A stretch of 59,876 bases of DNA from an uncultured Acidimicrobiaceae bacterium (GCA_903873395.1 CAIQOJ010000022.1:1-59876); one strand, 5' to 3'. Numbered from the stretch's first letter, positions 8,799 through 19,921 are shown. Notes: generated by a model not told the origin, from the letters alone. A program made the numbers and translations.

Positions 8799-9061
8799 AC
8801 TCATCGGATCGGCATGGCGGATCGAGTGCTGGGGGGAGTAGACCCGGGCCGTCGGGTCGCAGCCATGATCCCCCTTCGCGGCTAGCACAGTCGCTAGGTT
8901 TTTGACAAGTTCACGAACCCTGGCAGTGGTGTTGGGTTTGGAGCCCGGCCTTCGGGCCGTCTGTGCGCCTGGGGGGGCGTACCCCTGGGCTTCTGCGTTG
9001 GTCCGCGTCTTCGGATGGGGATCGACGACATCCATGCGGGACAACGAAGGGAGCTCCACCC
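8799..9061. other. Intergenic region before hppA, with weak hairpin and promoter candidates
   Basis: 263 bases without a supported gene. CGGCC-TTCG-GGCCG (8946-8959) is a short UUCG hairpin. TTGACA at 8902-8907 is a good -35 hexamer, but the base pattern 17 bases later (AGTGGT) is a poor -10. A GGGAG Shine-Dalgarno precedes the hppA start. Confidence 0.4.
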
Positions 9062-11383
<2,322 letters not shown>

Positions 11384-11447
11384 TCGGGGCCCAACTGGAC
11401 AGACAGAACGGCACCGCCATCGCCGGTGTCCGTGATTCCAGATCACC

Positions 11448-11475
11448 GTCACCGGGGCCTTCGGGCCCCGGTGAC
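11448..11475. terminator. Perfect 12-bp stem with TTCG tetraloop after hppA
   Basis: GTCACCGGGGCC (11448-11459), TTCG, then GGCCCCGGTGAC (11464-11475): a perfect stem with a UUCG loop, 65 bases after the hppA stop codon and just before the topA promoter. There is no U tract, which is common in actinobacterial intrinsic terminators. A near twin lies after clpC. Confidence 0.85.
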
Positions 11476-11500
11476 GCGTCCGCCCTCACGGGGCCGTTGG

Positions 11501-11528
11501 TTGACAAGCCCGCAGCGTTCCGTATCCT
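11501..11528 (+). promoter_or_regulatory. topA promoter (TTGACA-N16-TATCCT)
   Basis: TTGACA (11501-11506) and TATCCT (11523-11528) are separated by 16 bases. Ten bases lie between the -10 box and the topA ATG at 11539, leaving a leader of only about 3-5 bases. This is the best sigma-70 promoter in the window. It also shows that a TTG start at 11497 cannot be right, since it lies within the promoter. Confidence 0.75.
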
Positions 11529-11538
11529 TGCCACGATC

Positions 11539-14397
11539 ATGGCTTCCACCGACACGACCACCTCCGACCTCGACGACGCCCCTTCGGCGGACGTGGCCCC
11601 TGCCCCGTCAGGACGACGGAGCCGAGGCACGCGCAAGCTGGTGATCGTCGAGTCCCCAGCAAAGGCCCGCACCATCTCGGGCATCTTGGGATCAGAGTTC
11701 GTGGTCGAGTCCTCCATCGGTCACATCCGCGATCTGGCCACCCGCAAAGAGCTTCCCGAATCGGTGAAGCACGAGTCCTGGGCCGACCTGGCCGTCGATG
11801 TCGACAACGGGTTCAAGCCGGTCTACATCGTCTCGCCGGAGAAGAAGTCCCAGGTGGCCAAGCTCAAGAAATTGGCTCGTGAGGCTGGTGAGGTCTATCT
11901 GGCAACGGACGAAGACCGCGAAGGGGAGTCGATCGCCTGGCACCTGAGTCAGGTGCTCGGACTGCCGGAAGATACGCCTCGGATGGTGTTCCACGAGATC
12001 ACCCCCCAGGCCATCGAGCGGGCCGTGGACGAGTGCCGAACCATCGACCATCACCTGGTCGAGGCCCAAGAGGCCCGTCGGATCTTTGACCGGATCTACG
12101 GCTTCAAGCTCTCTGATGTGATGCGTCGAAAGACCAATGGCCGCTCGGCTGGACGCGTCCAGAGCGTGGCGACCCGGATGGTCGTCGACCGAGAGCGGGA
12201 GCGGATGGCCTTCCGTTCGGCCACGTGGTGGGGGATCGATGCCACCGTCACTGCCGAGGGTGAGGCAGCGCGGGCCGCCGATGCCGACACGCCTCGGGCA
12301 TTCAGCGCTTCCCTCGTTGCCGTCGATGGCGCCCCTCTGGCGACCGGCAAGGATTTCGACGCCACCGGCCACCTGAGCAGTGCCAACGTCACCGTCCTGG
12401 CCGAAGCGGAGGCCCAGGCCCTGGCTGTCGGCCTCGAGGGTGCCGATCTCACGGTCACCTCGATGACCCACAAGCCCTACCGGCGTTCACCTCGAGCACC
12501 GTTCATCACCTCCACCCTCCAACAAGAGGCCGGGCGCAAGCTCCGATTCAGCTCGAAGAGGACCATGCAGGTGGCCCAACACCTCTACGAAGAGGGCTGG
12601 ATCACCTACATGAGGACCGACTCGACAACGTTGTCCGACCAAGCCCTGGCCGCCGCCCGTGCCCAGGCTGCGAGCCTCTATGGATCCGCCTATGTGCCGG
12701 CCGCTCCCAGGCTCTACAACAAGAAGGTCAAGAACGCCCAAGAGGCTCACGAAGCCATCCGTCCTGCCGGAGAGACCTTCCGTACTCCTGATGAGGCAGC
12801 GCGGTCCCTGTCGGGTGACGAGCTTCGTCTCTACGACCTGATCTGGAAGCGCACCGTGGCATCCCAGATGGCCGATGCCACCGGGACCAGCGCCCAGGTC
12901 CGCCTCGCCGGGGACGTGGCCGCTGACGGGCGCCAACGCAGACTGGAGCTCGGTGCATCGGGCACGGTCATCGAGTTCCCGGGGTTCCAGCGGGCCTACG
13001 TGGAAGGTGAAGACGACCCTGAGGCTGAGTTGGCTGATCGTGAGGTCCACCTGCCGCCCATGGCCGAAGGCGATCCGGCTACGGCTGGTGGCGTCGAGCC
13101 GGGCGGGCACACCACCCAACCTCCGGCTCGCTTCACCGAGGCATCGTTGGTCAAGGCCATGGAAGAGATCGGCGTGGGTCGCCCTTCCACCTACGCCAGC
13201 ATCGTCTCCACCATCCTCGATCGTGGCTATGTCTGGAAGAAGGGCACGGCGATGGTCCCGTCGCTGACCGCGTTCGGTGTGGTCCGCCTGCTCGAGGACC
13301 ACTTCACCGACCTGGTCGACTACGGCCTGACGGCCTCGATGGAGGACGACCTCGACGGCATCGCCGGGGGAACCCAAGAGCTCGAGCGCTGGCTCGGCAA
13401 CTTCTACTTCGGCCCCGACGGCACCGGCGGTCTACGCGACCAGCTGGCCCGGAACCTCGATGCCATCGATGCCAGTGCCGTGAACGCCGTGCCGATCGGC
13501 ACCTCCGAGGACGGCCAGGAGATCGTGGCTCGGTCGGGCAAGTACGGCCCCTATCTGAAGAAGGGCGAGGAGACGGTCTCGATCCCAGAAGACCTCCCGC
13601 CCGACGAGCTCACCGTGGAGCGAGCCGAGGAGTTGCTTGCCGCACCATCTTCGGATCGGGTGTTGGGCACCGATCCGGAGACCGGACTCGACGTTCAGGT
13701 CAAGGCCGGTCGATTCGGTCCCTACGTTCAGCTCGGCGAGGTCGTGGACGGAGGACCCAAGCCGAGGACCTCGTCGTTGTTCGCCTCGATGTCCACCGCC
13801 ACCATCACCTTCGACGAGGCGCTCTTGCTCCTGTCGATTCCTCGGGTGGTCGGCATCGACCCGGAAGACGGACAGGAGATCGTCGCCCACAACGGGAAGT
13901 TCGGCCCCTACCTCAAGAAGGGGACCGACAGTCGCAGTCTGGTCAGCGAGGATCAGCTCTTGGCCGTCACCCTCGACGAGGCGCTGGTCGTCTTCGCCCA
14001 GCCCAAGACCCGTGGTCGCAACGCCAAGGCGCCACTTCGAGACATGGGCGCTGATCCGGTGACCGGACTGCCCATGCTGGTCAAGGACGGTCGATTCGGT
14101 CCCTATGTGACCGACGGCACCACCAATGCCTCCCTGCGGGTGGGTGACGACGTCGAGTCGCTCACCGTCGAGCGGGCAGCCGAGCTCCTGGCCGACCGTC
14201 GAGCAGCCGGACCTTCGAAGAAGAAGGTGGCCAAGAAGAAGGCCACGGCCAAGAAGGCGACCACCAAGAAGACGGCAGCCAAGAAGACGACAGCCAAGAA
14301 GGCCTTAGCCACCAAGAAGGCCACGTCACTCTCAACGGGTGCGGTGATCGCTGTCACCCCGCTGTCGCCCGACCCGAGCACCAGCACCGAAGGGTGA
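11539..14397 (+). CDS. topA: DNA topoisomerase I (type IA)
   Basis: The enzyme relaxes negatively supercoiled DNA by single-strand passage. Its 952 residues contain a TOPRIM domain (KLVIVESPAKARTISGIL near residue 34, then LATDEDREGESIAWHL) and the catalytic Tyr357 in EEGWITYMRTDS. Four TopA_C repeats follow (SGKYGPYLKKGE, AGRFGPYVQLGE, NGKFGPYLKKGT, DGRFGPYVTDGT), with no zinc fingers. The end is a lysine/alanine tail (14217-14325, KKKVAKKKATAKKATTKK and on) typical of actinobacterial TopA and thought to bind DNA. The mRNA is nearly leaderless. Its stop codon overlaps the tmk start (GTGA). Confidence 0.97.
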   Translation: MASTDTTTSDLDDAPSADVAPAPSGRRSRGTRKLVIVESPAKARTISGILGSEFVVESSIGHIRDLATRKELPESVKHESWADLAVDVDNGFKPVYIVSPEKKSQVAKLKKLAREAGEVYLATDEDREGESIAWHLSQVLGLPEDTPRMVFHEITPQAIERAVDECRTIDHHLVEAQEARRIFDRIYGFKLSDVMRRKTNGRSAGRVQSVATRMVVDRERERMAFRSATWWGIDATVTAEGEAARAADADTPRAFSASLVAVDGAPLATGKDFDATGHLSSANVTVLAEAEAQALAVGLEGADLTVTSMTHKPYRRSPRAPFITSTLQQEAGRKLRFSSKRTMQVAQHLYEEGWITYMRTDSTTLSDQALAAARAQAASLYGSAYVPAAPRLYNKKVKNAQEAHEAIRPAGETFRTPDEAARSLSGDELRLYDLIWKRTVASQMADATGTSAQVRLAGDVAADGRQRRLELGASGTVIEFPGFQRAYVEGEDDPEAELADREVHLPPMAEGDPATAGGVEPGGHTTQPPARFTEASLVKAMEEIGVGRPSTYASIVSTILDRGYVWKKGTAMVPSLTAFGVVRLLEDHFTDLVDYGLTASMEDDLDGIAGGTQELERWLGNFYFGPDGTGGLRDQLARNLDAIDASAVNAVPIGTSEDGQEIVARSGKYGPYLKKGEETVSIPEDLPPDELTVERAEELLAAPSSDRVLGTDPETGLDVQVKAGRFGPYVQLGEVVDGGPKPRTSSLFASMSTATITFDEALLLLSIPRVVGIDPEDGQEIVAHNGKFGPYLKKGTDSRSLVSEDQLLAVTLDEALVVFAQPKTRGRNAKAPLRDMGADPVTGLPMLVKDGRFGPYVTDGTTNASLRVGDDVESLTVERAAELLADRRAAGPSKKKVAKKKATAKKATTKKTAAKKTTAKKALATKKATSLSTGAVIAVTPLSPDPSTSTEG

Positions 14398-15017
14398 CCG
14401 CTTTCCGGGGCCGCTTCGTGGTGCTCGAGGGAATCGACGGCTGCGGCAAGTCGACCCAGGTCCGCCTCTTGGCCGACCGTCTCGGTGCAGTACAGACCTT
14501 CGAGCCCGGCGCCACGCCGCTCGGGGGGTCGCTGCGATCGCTCCTCTTGGACCCCGGCGGTAGTCCGGTGGCCGATCGAGCCGAAGCGCTGTTGATGGCG
14601 GCCGATCGTGCACAGCACGTGGCCCAGGTCATCGCACCGGCACTCGAAGCTGGCACGTGGGTGGTGTCCGACCGCTTCACGGCGTCCACGCTGGCCTATC
14701 AAGGGTTTGGACGTGGCCTCGAACTCGATGACCTGAGGACGCTGGTCGGCTGGGCCACCGGCGGACTTCGACCTGATCTGACGATCTTGCTCGACGTGCC
14801 GGTCGAGGTGGCGGCAGCCCGCCGCCAGGACGGCGTGGTCGACCGCATGGAGGCCGAAGGCCTGGCTTTCCAGCAGCGGGTGGCCGATGGCTATCTGGCG
14901 TTGGCCTCGGACCTGAGGGAGCCATGGCTCGTCGTCGATGGCACCGACGAAGCTGACAACGTGGCAGCGCAGATCTGGGCAACTGTCGAGGTGCTCGCCG
15001 CAGAAGCAGTCCGATGA
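14394..15017 (+). CDS. tmk: Thymidylate kinase
   Basis: The enzyme phosphorylates dTMP to dTDP with ATP. The 207-residue protein has the P-loop EGIDGCGKST near residue 12, the dTMP-binding FEPGATPLGGSLRSLLLD (usually REPGGT), and a DRFTASTLAYQGFGR segment typical of the family. GTG 14394 shares GTGA with the topA stop, so translation is coupled. The topA-tmk-holB order is widespread in actinobacteria. The 3' end and the holB start are embedded in a 14-bp tandem repeat. Confidence 0.95.
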   Translation: MTAFRGRFVVLEGIDGCGKSTQVRLLADRLGAVQTFEPGATPLGGSLRSLLLDPGGSPVADRAEALLMAADRAQHVAQVIAPALEAGTWVVSDRFTASTLAYQGFGRGLELDDLRTLVGWATGGLRPDLTILLDVPVEVAAARRQDGVVDRMEAEGLAFQQRVADGYLALASDLREPWLVVDGTDEADNVAAQIWATVEVLAAEAVR

Positions 15018-15060
15018 AAGCAGTCCGATGAAGGCAGACCGATGAAGGCAGACCGATGAC
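15005..15060 (+). repeat. 14-bp x 4 tandem repeat spanning the tmk stop and holB start
   Basis: Four 14-base units begin at 15005, 15019, 15033 and 15047. Two read AGCAGTCCGATGAA and two read GGCAGACCGATGA(A/C). Every unit contains ATGA, so the array presents four overlapping start/stop signals in changing frames. The first unit contains the tmk stop and the last contains the holB ATG. Confidence 0.92.
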
Positions 15061-16150
15061 CAGGGCGGCGCCGGAACTGTTTGCCGAGGTTGTGGGCCAG
15101 GATCGGGCGGTGGCTCGCATGTCCGCGGCGGCCGAGCGCCCCGTGCATGCCTACCTTCTCCATGGTCCGCCCGGGTCCGGCAAGCGGGAAGCGGCACGCG
15201 GCTTTGCCGCCGCACTGCTCTGCCCGCAGGGGGGCTGTGGGACCTGTGAGACCTGCAGGCGTGTCCTGGACGGCGTGCACCCCGACATGGTGGTGATCGA
15301 ACGCACCGGTGCCTCCTTGAGCGTCGACGATGCTCAGAAGATCACGACTCGGGCTCAGCGCCGCCCCATCGAGGGAGATCGCCAGATCCTCTGCGTTCCC
15401 GACGTCCACCTGGCATCTTCGGCTGTTCCCGCCCTGCTCAAGACCGTGGAGGAACCACCGCCGTCCACGATCTTCCTCCTGTTGGCCGACGATCTCCCGG
15501 CAGGATTGGCCACCATCGTCAGCCGCTGCGTGCAGGTCCCCTTCCGGGCGGTGGCGACGTCTGATATCGCTGCGTGGCTCTTGGGACGGGGCGTGGAGGA
15601 ACACGTGGCTGATGCGGTGGCTGCGGCGTCAGGAGGGGACCTGGAGCGTGCTCGACTCCTGGCTGATGACCCGGGCTTCGCCGACCGCCAGCAACGATGG
15701 CACTCGGTCCCCAGTCGCCTGGACGGAACCGGTGCGGCGGCAGCCATGGTGGCCGAGGAACTGCTGGCCCTTGCCGATGCATCGGTGGCACCCCTGCGGG
15801 ATGCTCACGCCCGAGAGATGACCGCCTTGGAGGAGCAAGCCGAGATCGTCGGGGCCCGTGGCATCACCGGCCGCAAGGATGTCGAGGACCGGCACAAAAG
15901 AGAGATCCGCCGCTATCGGACCGATGACCTGCGGATGGGACTAGCGGTGTTGGCCGACACCTACCGCGATCGCCTGGTGGCCACCGTGGCCGACCCGGCG
16001 GGTACCAGCCATGGTGCTGGTGCCGAACGCCGACGGGCAGCGGCTCATGTCGAAGCGGTCAGCCGGGCGTCGGGTGCACTCCGACGTAACGTGCAAGAGG
16101 CACTGTTGCTCGAGGCGCTCATGGTGGAGCTCTCCGGCATGCTGGCCTGA
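15056..16150 (+). CDS. holB: DNA polymerase III delta' subunit
   Basis: This clamp-loader subunit has 364 residues. The AAA+ ATPase fold starts at FAEVVGQDRAVARMSAAA, with Walker A HGPPGSGKREAARGFA near residue 35. A Cys-rich zinc site (PQGGCGTCETCRRVLDG) and the sensor/SRC-like ATIVSRCVQVPF motif follow, which together identify delta'/gamma-type clamp loaders. It follows tmk by 38 bases, all of them repeat. No clear Shine-Dalgarno precedes the ATG except purines within the repeat units, so coupling to tmk is likely. It ends two bases before the convergent MFS gene. Confidence 0.94.
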   Translation: MTRAAPELFAEVVGQDRAVARMSAAAERPVHAYLLHGPPGSGKREAARGFAAALLCPQGGCGTCETCRRVLDGVHPDMVVIERTGASLSVDDAQKITTRAQRRPIEGDRQILCVPDVHLASSAVPALLKTVEEPPPSTIFLLLADDLPAGLATIVSRCVQVPFRAVATSDIAAWLLGRGVEEHVADAVAAASGGDLERARLLADDPGFADRQQRWHSVPSRLDGTGAAAAMVAEELLALADASVAPLRDAHAREMTALEEQAEIVGARGITGRKDVEDRHKREIRRYRTDDLRMGLAVLADTYRDRLVATVADPAGTSHGAGAERRRAAAHVEAVSRASGALRRNVQEALLLEALMVELSGMLA

Positions 16151-16151
16151 A

Positions 16152-17717
16152 TCAGACGACGTCGGCGTCTTCGGTGGCGAACTCGGAAAGGAGAGCTTCT
16201 TCCCGAGCTGTGTTCGGGAAGGCCAGAGCCACGAGCAGCGCACCGCCGGCGATGGCGATGATCCCAGCCGCGAACGCCCAATCGGCGCCGTGAAGGAACG
16301 AAGCCCGGGCGCCGGCCAGGATGGCCTTGGCGTTGGCCGGGTCGACCTTTGTGGCGTAGCTGGCGGCCGAGGCGTAGCTCCGCTCGAGGACCGTGGTGAC
16401 CTGTTGGTCCGAGGCGATCGAGGTGCCTTGGAGCTGGCGGGCGACGTCGGCGGCGTAGGCGGCGGTGAGGATGGCCCCGAGGAGCGACTGCATGACCGAG
16501 CCGCCGAGGTCCCGCTGCAGGTCGGCTGTGCCTGAGGCCATTCCGACCTTGGTGACCGGAACCGACCCGGTGAGGGAGTGTGAAGCCGGTGTGCCGGCCA
16601 AGCCGACACCTGCACCCATGAGGGCAAAGGCCAGACACACCACTGCAAAGGAGGCGTGCTCACTCCACAAGAGGAGCATGGCCACGAAAGCGAGCAACAA
16701 GAAGGCGTAGCCAGCCAGCAGAGCGGTCCGTGATCCGTGGCGATGGATCACCTTGGCCGACAGGGGAGCCACCACGATCATGACGAGTGCGGCAGGAATA
16801 CCTACCGTGCCAGCCTTCAGCGTCGAATACCCCAGCACCAGCTGCACGTACTGCGTGCCTACGTAGAAGCCGCCCATCAGGGTCCCGAAGACGATCATGC
16901 CAGCGGTCGCTGCTACCCAGAACGTGCGACGACGCGCGTAGTGCAGGTCGAAGAGCGGGTCGGCCGCTCGGACCTGGTGGGCGAAAAAGAGGGCCAGGGC
17001 GACCACGGCCACGGCGGCGGCCACGAGAGCGTCCGAGCCCTGACCAGGACTAGGGGCGAGGTTGATGGCCAAGACCAAGGCCAGCACTCCTATGACCGAG
17101 AGGACACCACCGAGGTGGTCGACGGGGTCGGTGGTCTCTCCCACGTGGGCCGGCACGGTCCACCACGACAGCGCAAGGGCACCGATGGCCAGTGGGGCCG
17201 ACAACACGAAGACCGAACCCCACCAGAAGTGGGCAAGTAACCACCCGGCGGCCAGGGTGGCCACCACGATCATCGAACCACCGACCGCCGACCACAGGGC
17301 GATGGCCCGGGTGCGGCGTTCACCTTTGAACAGGGCAGTAATCAGGGCCAGAGTGGTCGGATAGGCCATTCCGGCAGCCACGCCGCCCAGTATTCGGGCG
17401 ATGATGAGGATCTGAACATTAGGGGCCCAGGCGGCCAGCAGGGCGGTGGGCACAGTGAGGGCCATGCCCAGCACCAGGAGGAGTTTGCGGCCGTAGCGGT
17501 CGCCGATGGCTCCGAGATAGAGCACCGTGGCGGCGAGACCGAGCGAGAACCCGACGGAAACCAAGTTCATCTGGGACTGGCTGGCGTTGAATGCCGCCCC
17601 GATGTCGGGCATGGCGATGTTGGCTACAGCCAGATTCAGGTTGGCTACCGACTCGACAGCGATGAGCGCCACCAGCGTCCACGACGTGACGGTGACCATC
17701 CGGGTCGATGAGGGCAT
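16152..17717 (-). CDS. MFS drug/proton antiporter, 14-TMS (EmrB/QacA-like)
   Basis: This 521-residue inner-membrane transporter has about 14 hydrophobic segments. Motif A reads GAIGDRYGRKLLLVLG after the second helix, and the NIAMPDIGAAFNAS start is typical of the DHA2 (EmrB/QacA) group that exports drugs or small toxic molecules by proton antiport. Substrate unknown. ATG 17717 (MPSSTRMVTVTSW) is chosen because a TAGGGT -10 box lies seven bases upstream; a TTG ten codons earlier would overlap it. Its stop codon is two bases from that of holB, on the opposite strand. No adjacent regulator. Confidence 0.9.
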   Translation of the reverse strand: MPSSTRMVTVTSWTLVALIAVESVANLNLAVANIAMPDIGAAFNASQSQMNLVSVGFSLGLAATVLYLGAIGDRYGRKLLLVLGMALTVPTALLAAWAPNVQILIIARILGGVAAGMAYPTTLALITALFKGERRTRAIALWSAVGGSMIVVATLAAGWLLAHFWWGSVFVLSAPLAIGALALSWWTVPAHVGETTDPVDHLGGVLSVIGVLALVLAINLAPSPGQGSDALVAAAVAVVALALFFAHQVRAADPLFDLHYARRRTFWVAATAGMIVFGTLMGGFYVGTQYVQLVLGYSTLKAGTVGIPAALVMIVVAPLSAKVIHRHGSRTALLAGYAFLLLAFVAMLLLWSEHASFAVVCLAFALMGAGVGLAGTPASHSLTGSVPVTKVGMASGTADLQRDLGGSVMQSLLGAILTAAYAADVARQLQGTSIASDQQVTTVLERSYASAASYATKVDPANAKAILAGARASFLHGADWAFAAGIIAIAGGALLVALAFPNTAREEALLSEFATEDADVV

Positions 17718-17724
17718 CAGTTCC

Positions 17725-17730
17725 ACCCTA
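17725..17730 (-). promoter_or_regulatory. -10 box of the MFS gene (TAGGGT, leaderless)
   Basis: On the minus strand TAGGGT is followed by seven bases and the ATG at 17717. No Shine-Dalgarno is present. This agrees with the leaderless pattern seen elsewhere in the window. Confidence 0.45.
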
Positions 17731-17856
17731 CGACCGGACGGCTCCAACAGTCGGCCACTGGCTGCTCGCCCCTTCCGTCAGTTGCCGACCTGCGGATAGA
17801 GTGTCCGCTTCGGGGTCCTTGGTTGCGGTCACGACCGAAGGCAAGGTCCCTGGTTG

Positions 17857-17932
17857 GCCTGGGTAGCTCAGTCGGTAGAGCAACGCACTCGTAATGCGTA
17901 GGTCAGGAGTTCGATTCTCCTCCCAGGCTCCA
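17857..17932 (+). tRNA. tRNA-Thr (anticodon CGU), CCA encoded
   Basis: A complete cloverleaf: acceptor GCCTGGG pairs with CCCAGGC, D arm GCTC/GAGC, anticodon stem ACGCA/TGCGT with loop CTCGTAA (anticodon CGT, reads ACG), T arm AGGAG-TTCGATT-CTCCT, discriminator T and an encoded CCA at 17930-17932. A TAGAGT box at 17797-17802 may be its -10. An integrase remnant follows immediately, so the 3' end of this tRNA was probably once an attachment site. Confidence 0.97.
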
Positions 17933-18042
17933 CAAGGTGCAGGTCAGCGGGCTAGTGGTCCGTTCTCGTCGTGCCGGTTCCCTCGACGCCCCCCACCGTT
18001 GACGGCGATCCCGCCTGGTTCCGTGGCGGGCACGTTGAGGCC

Positions 18043-18261
18043 ATGACCACGAACGATGAGGGCTCGGGCTCTGTCGCCCAACTCCCTGGCGGCTGTTGGA
18101 GGCTCCGCATCTTCGCAGGCAAGGATCCGGCCACCGGTCATCGTTCGCCGCCTGGGAGGTACTTCCAGGTGTCAACGACGGGCGACCACCGCGCTGTCGC
18201 TCACAGCGCTGGCGGCTGCCGGTCCCGGGCGGCCGGCATCCAGACCGGTCCCGCCGTTTGA
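18043..18261 (+). pseudogene. N-terminal remnant of a tyrosine-recombinase integrase
   Basis: From ATG 18043 the frame reads MTTNDEGSGSVAQLPGGCWR and continues LRIFAGKDPATGHR. That is the arm-type DNA-binding start of actinobacterial phage or element integrases, where GSGSV-xLPSGRW and DPxTGKR are common. After about 45 residues the similarity moves to another frame (RRATTALSLTALAAA) and then stops. There is no core or catalytic domain. The fragment lies about 110 bases past the 3' end of tRNA-Thr, in the orientation expected for an element integrated there and later lost. I looked for a second copy of the tRNA 3' end and found none in the window. Confidence 0.5.
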
Positions 18262-19099
18262 TCGATCCGTTCCACCAAACGATCACCGACTGGCTCGATC
18301 AGGGCGAGGAAGTGCTGGGTGGCATCGAGGCCCACGAGTCGCCAGGCCGCCTCGCACCGCTGGTCGAGTTGGTCTTCCAATTGCTGACGGTAAGCCATGC
18401 CGTCCGGATTCACGGCACCATTGGTGGCCAGCCCTCGAGCTTCGAGCCGGGCCAACGCCAGGCTGAGCGCCTCGTCATCGGCGCCTCGGCTGCGTGGAAC
18501 CCAATCGTCGGGATAGTTGCGCCAGGCTCCGTCGAGCACTCCGGCCGCCACCACGTCGATCTCTTCAGCGGCCAGGATGGCCCAGTGGGTGTCCCCCGCC
18601 ACTCACGCAGGCAGTTGACGGCCAGCCACGCGGAGAGCAGTCCGTCATCGGTCGGGCGTGGCCACTCACGAAGCGAGGCGAAGAGCACCCGCCCCGCCGA
18701 CGACAGCTGGTCGGCTGCCGCCCAGAGCGGCGCTGCGAGGGCAGCCAGATCTGCACAAATTTCGGGGGCGTAGGTGCGGAGACCTTCGACCACAGCGGCA
18801 TCACGGGCAGCTGCAGCCGCCTCGAAGGTGGTGTGCTCCCGGCAGAGGCCCATGGCCATGGCCACCATGTTCGGATGGATGGAACCGAAGGCGGCCGTTA
18901 CGGCCTGGTCGCCCGCCGCCCCCAGGGTGGCTCCTCGGGTGGCGATGTAGTAGCCCAGCCCACCGGGTACGCCGAGGGCTGAGTAGTTGGCTGCGCCGAC
19001 CGGGTCAAAGAAGACCCAGCCGACGAGGCGGTGGGACGCCAGCGCCGCCCGTCGCGTGAGTTCCAGCCACTCCACTGCGTCCTGTGTCGTTGTCGTCAT
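18201..19099 (-). pseudogene. SCO6745-family protein gene, broken by a -1 frameshift in a G run
   Basis: The N-terminal part (MTTTTQDAVEWLELTRRAAL through GSIHPNMVAMAMGL to VNCLREWRG) and the C-terminal part (DTHWAILAAEEIDVVAAGVL to the stop at 18201) are in different frames but together match the SCO6745 family of uncharacterised actinobacterial proteins end to end (about 298 residues). The switch is at a run of five G on the coding strand (C run at 18593-18597). One extra G would restore REWRGDTHW. Either the gene is a recent pseudogene, or the run was miscalled, or the shift is programmed. Both halves keep good codon use, which argues for very recent or technical loss. The next upstream gene on this strand is the DUF1330 gene. 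Confidence 0.75.
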
Positions 19100-19144
19100 G
19101 GGGCCTGACCTGTCTGATTCGGAAGGGTGGGGGGTGGGTTGAAC

Positions 19145-19558
19145 TCAGCTCGGGCGGACGACAGTGCGGATGTTGAGCTGGCCTTTGAGGCCGGCGGTCC
19201 GATGGCGCTCGATGGCGGCCCATTCGGGCGACATCATCATCTCCATAAAGGCGGCTTTGGAGGGGTACTCCGCCAAGGCCACGACGTCCCACATCTCCTC
19301 GACCTCGCCGAGGATCAGGCCGGTCACGTCTCCGTTGTACACGATGCGCCCACCGCCGGCCTCGACCAGGCGGCTCACGGCCTCGCCGTAGATTTCGTAG
19401 GCCTCACGACCGGTGATGTCGATGGAAGGGTCGTCTTCGTAGACGGCCTTGTCTCGGAACTTGAGCAGGTTGACCATGACGTACGGCTCGTCATCGCCGG
19501 TGGCGAAAAACTCTTCGAACTGCTCCTTGGGCGGGTAGAGGGCATTGGTGACATTCAT
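19145..19558 (-). CDS. DUF1330 domain-containing protein
   Basis: The 137-residue protein matches the DUF1330 alpha/beta-barrel family of small dimeric proteins (YVMVNLLKFRDKAVYED, then VALAEYPSKAAFMEMMMSPEW). The family has no settled function. ATG 19558 is preceded by CGGGAG and begins the family-like N-terminus; a longer reading frame upstream looks non-coding. The broken SCO6745-type gene lies 45 bases downstream and was probably cotranscribed. A 6+7+6 palindrome about 55 bases upstream may be its operator. Confidence 0.85.
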   Translation of the reverse strand: MNVTNALYPPKEQFEEFFATGDDEPYVMVNLLKFRDKAVYEDDPSIDITGREAYEIYGEAVSRLVEAGGGRIVYNGDVTGLILGEVEEMWDVVALAEYPSKAAFMEMMMSPEWAAIERHRTAGLKGQLNIRTVVRPS

Positions 19559-19611
19559 GGTGGGCTCCCGAGTGGTTGAAGTGATGAAACGCCTGAGGCG
19601 AACGGTAGAAG

Positions 19612-19630
19612 GTGTCAGACGTAGTGACAC
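19612..19630. promoter_or_regulatory. Operator-like palindrome GTGTCA-N7-TGACAC
   Basis: Perfect 6-bp arms (19612-19617 and 19625-19630) flank seven bases, about 55 bases upstream of the DUF1330 gene start. The size and symmetry fit a dimeric regulator such as TetR or MarR. On the minus strand TTGTGT and TCTACC 17 bases apart overlap it as a weak promoter candidate. No regulator gene is adjacent. Confidence 0.45.
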
Positions 19631-19921
19631 AACATATTGGATGCCGCAGCTGGTGATCGCCCCACCTCGATCGGAGTACTGGTGTCGGTGGGCGTCGACC
19701 GCCTGGCGCTCCGGCGCTACATCATTGATGGCGTTGTGGATGACCAACTCGCCTCCGGTTTGGGCTGTGAACTGTTGCGTGAACAATCGAAGGAACTGGC
19801 GTATCTAGGGGGCCTGATGGATTCCCGATGGCTCGACCACGGCTCGCTCAGGTGCGGTGTTCTGCTGCACGCGGTGTCGACGAAGTCTCCGGTCGTGCCG
19901 TCCACCTCGCAGTGGGCAAAG

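Noticed and set aside
7521-9059. Long minus-strand frame (512 codons) opposite the APC-OB permease
   Set aside because: Composition is that of an antisense shadow. The plus-strand frame has clear transporter and OB-fold motifs.
11497-11541. Longer TopA starting at TTG 11497
   Set aside because: The TTG lies in the promoter (TTGACA-N16-TATCCT), so it would not be in the transcript.
17971-18042. Longer start for the integrase fragment
   Set aside because: The 24 residues before ATG 18043 do not resemble integrases and carry no ribosome site.
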